NCBI GenBank assembly: GCA_034336665.1
Contig: JAPFBE010000002.1
Span: 38,853,406-38,917,405 of the forward strand
Source: Luscinia megarhynchos
Lineage: Eukaryota; Chordata; Aves; Passeriformes; Turdidae
Direction of reading: 5' to 3'
Length of the DNA stretch: 64,000 nucleotides
Below are positions 60,335 to 64,000 of this stretch, piece after piece. The position numbers and the translations under genes are program-made. Numbering within the stretch: the stretch's first letter is position 1; each line of letters starts with the position of its first letter. The notes beneath the pieces were generated by a model. The model was not told the DNA's origin. It was given only the letters and a program-made list of their open reading frames with translations, and did not search any database.

Positions 60335-60364
60335 CGCGCGCGCGGGCCGCTGAGGGGCTGCAGC

Positions 60365-60752
60365 CGGTGCAGGGAATGGCGCCGGGGATGGGAACGGTCT
60401 GGAGCGGCTGAGGGAGCTGGGGCTGTTTAGCCCGGAGAAAAAGGGTCTTGGCGGCGCTTAGCATCCCAGGTGGGGGTCGGCCGCTTCTCCCAAGTAACGG
60501 GATGAGAGGACAAAGCCTTAAGCTGCACGTGGGAGTTGACGTCGTACTTCAGGAGGAATTTCCTCACAGAAAGGGTGATTAGATGTTGGAACGGGCTGCC
60601 CAGGGAGATGGAGTTGGATGATGGATCCCTGCGAGGTGGTTAAGGAAAGGCTGGACCTGGCTCTTTGTGCCACGGTCTGGCTAATGACATAGGTTGGACT
60701 CGATCTCAGAGGCCTGGTCCAACCGAATGGATTCTGCGTAACGCTGTGATTA
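60365..60752 (+). mobile_element. CR1 LINE 3' region upstream of CLPTM1L
   Basis: GGGAGCTGGGGCTGTTTAGC, TTCAGGAGGAATTTCCTCAC, GGCTGCCCAGGGAGATGGAG and AGGTTGGACTCGATCTCAGA are standard sense CR1 blocks. It ends in GATTCTGCGTAACGCTGTGA, the CR1 terminal repeat, and a degenerate ATT/ATC run. It retains many CpG sites. Confidence 0.93.
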
Positions 60753-61107
60753 CCATCACTATTATCGTTATCACCATTATTGCCGTCAGTCACACTCTGC
60801 TTTTTAGGCCTGAAACTCAAACATTGTCCCTCAAGTGAGCTGGGACGGCTCTTCCTGGGCCTGTGCATGGATTGAAAAAAAGCATTTCTTGTGGTCCTTG
60901 CATGTCTGCTCGTGTGTCAACCAGAAGAAGGTGATGATGTGAGTACTCACCTCAAGTTCACCTCAGCTGAGAGGCTTGGGCAGAAGAGGCACAGGCACGA
61001 GTTAGAGCTCAGTCCCCCAGCAGCTCAGCAAAGTGGCACAACCTGGAGTTTCTTTGCAACACAGATGAGAGAAAACAGACACTTGGGAACTGAAGGGCAT
61101 TAAGGCC
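60753..61107. other. Intergenic gap between CR1 and LTR
   Basis: About 350 bases without a recognised gene. Short plus-strand frames here have no domain. Confidence 0.6.
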
Positions 61108-61651
61108 TGTCCTGGTTTCAGCTGGGATAGTTAATTGTTTTTCTTAGTAGCTGGTACACGAGGGTTTAGCATGAGACTGATGGTAGCACACTGATGGTTT
61201 GGTTGTTGCTCAGCAGTGTTTACCCTGAGTCAAGGACTTTCAGCATTCTGTGGTCTGCCAGTGAGGAGGTGCTGGGCGGCAGCATAGCTGGGACAGCTGA
61301 CCCAAACTGCCCAAAGGGATATTCCATACCACAGAATGTCATGCCAGTATGTAAACTGGGGGTTACTGGGAGGGGCTGATCACTGCTCAGGAACAGGGTC
61401 TGGCATCAATCAGCATGTGGTGAGCAACTCTATCATGCATCAATGATGCTTCTTGGGTTTTATTCCTCTCTCTCTTTTTCTTGTATCAGTTTTCTTAATA
61501 ATAACAACAACAACAACAATAATAATAATGATAATACAACTTTACTTATCCCAATTCACAGGTTTTCCATTTTTCTCATTCTCCCCATCCCACTGGAGGA
61601 GAACAAAGAGCTGTGTGGTACTAAGTTACTGGCTAGGGTTTATCTGCAGCA
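61108..61651 (+). mobile_element. Endogenous retrovirus 5' LTR
   Basis: It starts TGTCCTGGTTTCAGCTGGGA and ends in CA just before a primer-binding site. Internal landmarks are GCTGACCCAAACTGCCCAAA, GGGATATTCCATACCACAGA and a TTGGGTTTTATTCCTCTCTC box. It closes with the CATCCCACTGGAGG region typical of common avian LTRs. It belongs to the same family as the copy at 31320. Confidence 0.85.
61498..61533. repeat. AAC/AAT trinucleotide microsatellite
   Basis: Consecutive AAC then AAT units inside the LTR, probably grown from its AT-rich middle. Confidence 0.9.
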
Positions 61652-61659
61652 CTTCTTTT

Positions 61660-61677
61660 TGGCATCTGATACGGGGC
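61660..61677 (+). other. Decayed tRNA-Lys-type primer-binding site
   Basis: TGGCATCTGATACGGGGC aligns with the lysine primer-binding site TGGCGCCCAACGTGGGGC at 11 of 18 positions. All seven differences are transitions. It directly follows the LTR, at the place a primer-binding site must occupy. Confidence 0.7.
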
Positions 61678-62100
61678 CCAGCAATAGTGAAAAATCTGAA
61701 TAGAATGCATTATAACAAATACAAGCATTCATTATATTAGTTTCATAGTTGCTGGTCACGGTGTTGATTTATTTGGTCTCAGAGTTGGCGTGCTTTATCT
61801 TAAAGTTGCATTATGTGTTCCCTTACTTGCAGTATGTGTTCCCTGTTGTGCTGTTTATCACCGTAGGGACAGAGCCAAGGTTATAATTTGGTTGTACTTT
61901 GCAACTCTGGCTTATGATATGATGGAATGGCTGGCCATGGAACTAACCTGGTGTTTGTACTCAGCACTGCTGTCAGCTCTGGACTTTGGGAGACATCTGT
62001 GGAAAACTATTAATAATTATGCCTTTTACTTTTACACCCAGTTCTTCCCACCAAGAGTGGGGGGAAGAGTGAGCAATCAGATGCGTGATACTTAGCTGCC
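61678..62100 (+). mobile_element. Endogenous retrovirus internal leader, with a 101-residue open frame
   Basis: Sequence downstream of the primer-binding site continues the element. It includes an open frame at 61790-62095 with hydrophobic stretches and no domain I recognise. No gag, pol or env segment follows, so the provirus is truncated. The boundary near 62100 is approximate. Confidence 0.55.
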
Positions 62101-64000
62101 AGCTGAGGTTAACCACAACTCCATCACTTGAAATTAGAGAATAACATTCAGTAAAACACTAGTAAGCCTCACCTTGAAATCATATCGTCCTGAATGTTTG
62201 TCATTTCTCTGGTAAGCTTCCCCAGTGTTTCACTTTTATTCTTTATACTGTTCATATTAATGCTTTGGCTTACACCCACTGGACCTCAGAGGATGGCTTT
62301 TTTCCACCCTCTATTATCATTTTTTCAGGTATATAGGTGTCTGGAGTGTTGGATCCCTCTTGTCTGTTTCCTGGATAAAAAAAGGTAGCCAGAGCTAATT
62401 CTGAGGGTTTTTTTTCCACGCCTCTCTCCCTTTAAACCCCTGTATTTCATCCTCCCAGGTGTCAGGCAAACACACACTGTTTTTCTTCACACATTGACAC
62501 AGAACACACATCAACATATATGCCTAAACATCAGTTTTACAATTACGGTTTTATCCTTCCCCGTATTGTAAACTCTGTTGTTAAAAAAAAAAAAAAAGGT
62601 GAAAAAAAAAATCCAGAAGAAACCAAGTATTGTTTGTTTCTTTTTTTAATTTGGCTTCACGCTGAAAATTTAATTTACAAGCCATTCATGAGGAAAATGT
62701 CCAGTTGGGCAGAATGAGCCATGATTGTGTAACTGCACTCAACACTTTTAGTGTATCATTTAGGTCCCTTTCAGTAAATCACCATACAGCTACTATAGCA
62801 CAGTTTAAGCACCTACACCATATGCTCACTTCATCACACCCTGTAGTCCATTTTAACCTATCAGACAAGTAACAAGAGAAGAATACTCAAATTGAGGTAT
62901 TTCCTTTAAAAATTTACTGATCACTGGCATTCAGAGGTAATGTTAAATCATAGTTTTAAACATTGAAAAAATGTACAAAAACCAAGTTAATTTTTAAAAA
63001 ATATTATCCTTAGTCTTCCATGCATGTTAATAAAAAATATAAAAATCAAATTTATAACACTGAAGCTATACCTTTCATTCTGCAAAAGTATTTCCACAAT
63101 TGGAGCCACAAGGTATGGTCATCTTTAGTACAATACTTGTTTTTGCTCTTCATTTTATGAAGTATAGTCAGTTCAGTGCAAAGGTAATAATCTATGTACA
63201 CATATCATTAGAGTCACATGAGGGAAATTTACAGCAGAAAATATGCATTTAGATCATTATTATCCAGTAGCACTATATATTGTTACAGATTTACACTGCA
63301 CATCCAAGGGCTCTTACAATAAAAATCTTTTTTTTTCTTTAAACACACCAGGTCTGTTTGAACAGCCTTGAAGTCATCAAGAGAAGTTGTACCACTAATG
63401 GAACAACCACGTGATACCTCACAAGTGAGTCCCTACAAAACAGCTTTCTGCTCTGTCAACACAGGTTTCCAGCTAAAGCATCCTTTTCATGGCAGTGCCT
63501 AACTCGGATTCAGTAGCAGTACAAGAAAGTTCAAAATGTTGATCATTTCAGTGTTAACTTTTTCGGTTTTGCATTTAAAGTTTCAAGTGTGTTCAAAACC
63601 ATTGTGATATTTTTTTTTCCCCAAAATATAAAAATTATATCCTCAATGCAAGTTCAACAACAGAGATCAAAACTATTATTTTTTCTGAGTTATTTGTCAG
63701 CTTGTTGATTACTCAATTTTGTTTTTCAAAAAAAGATGAATTAGTACCTGTGATCAAATTAGAAATGTCTCACACCTGGAGAGATGCTGGGAATTACAAA
63801 TAGGTTTAGAAAGTGGTCCCATTTAACAAATGTCAAATACTTTCAGCAAAACGCTGCAACATTTAAGTAGTATAATACATAATAGAAGGTTAGCTGATGC
63901 TGACTCTTGGTCCTCTTCCAGGAAACAAATTCTATCACTTCTAAAGAAATTTACTTCTGACTTCTATTTCTAACATTGCTGATTTACATGGACTCTTAAT
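62101..64000. other. Right flank, no gene recognised
   Basis: Very AT-rich and poor in open frames, with an A15 run at 62583-62597. From about 62700 it resembles untranslated or intergenic DNA. In human the next gene in this direction is SLC6A3 on the same strand, so a 3' untranslated region is possible, but no coding exon is visible. Confidence 0.45.

Larger units (their letters stand above)
59780..60360 (-). promoter_or_regulatory. CLPTM1L: CLPTM1L CpG island and promoter region
   Basis: Dense CpG covers exon 1 and about 290 bases upstream. GC boxes, an ETS-type site and a CTCF-type site are visible and no TATA box is seen, which fits a housekeeping promoter. Confidence 0.8.

Noticed and set aside
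59540..60353. Plus- and minus-strand frames of 152 to 214 residues over the CLPTM1L island
   Set aside because: They arise from CpG-island composition and CR1 sequence. Only the frame with [11 protein letters not shown] is supported by the protein family.
1..64000. Interstitial telomeric repeats or telomerase RNA near TERT
   Set aside because: Only isolated CCCTAA hexamers occur, with no array. No telomerase RNA template-like structure was recognised.
1..64000. Coding exons of SLC6A18 or SLC6A3, the usual flanking genes
   Set aside because: No transporter-like exon was recognised on either strand at either end of the window.

Overview
The window is bird nuclear DNA. It carries two ordinary multi-exon vertebrate genes on the minus strand, with intron phases and exon sizes matching their human counterparts. 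The repeats are typically avian: CR1 LINE 3' ends and LTRs of an endogenous retrovirus. Introns are AT-rich, and each gene starts in a GC-rich CpG island. TERT and CLPTM1L lie head to tail, as they do in other vertebrates. A passerine is plausible from the LTR type, but I cannot prove the species.

Layout from left to right. Positions 1-26708 hold TERT, the telomerase catalytic subunit. I placed 15 of its expected 16 coding exons by splice sites and reading frame. They encode 1290 complete residues; the short last exon was not found and probably lies left of position 1. The TERT CpG island and promoter cover about 26200-27030 and include a seven-run G tract. From about 27030 to 36400 there is an intergenic stretch plus the CLPTM1L 3' untranslated region. 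It holds three CR1 fragments, an LTR and an AT-rich tail. Positions 36403-60071 hold the complete CLPTM1L coding region: 17 exons, 539 residues, an ER membrane lipid scramblase. Its CpG-island promoter (about 59780-60360) has an ETS-type site and a strong CTCF-type site, and a CR1 lies on each side. Positions 61108 to about 62100 carry an endogenous retrovirus LTR, a decayed primer-binding site and part of the internal leader. From 62100 to 64000 I see no recognisable gene.

The two genes act in separate processes, telomere synthesis and ER lipid handling. They are linked by conserved neighbourhood rather than pathway. The TERT reverse-transcriptase core is intact: all three catalytic aspartates and motifs T, 1, 2, A, B', C and E are present. 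The points most worth a second look are: substitutions in and beside TERT motif A; a possible 26-residue N-terminal extension of TERT; a promoter G tract with the same strand polarity as in human TERT; a di-lysine C-terminus on CLPTM1L encoded beside a ten-base A run; a CTCF-type motif next to a CR1; and a roughly 75-base sequence shared between TERT intron 1 and the LTR region at 31.7 kb.
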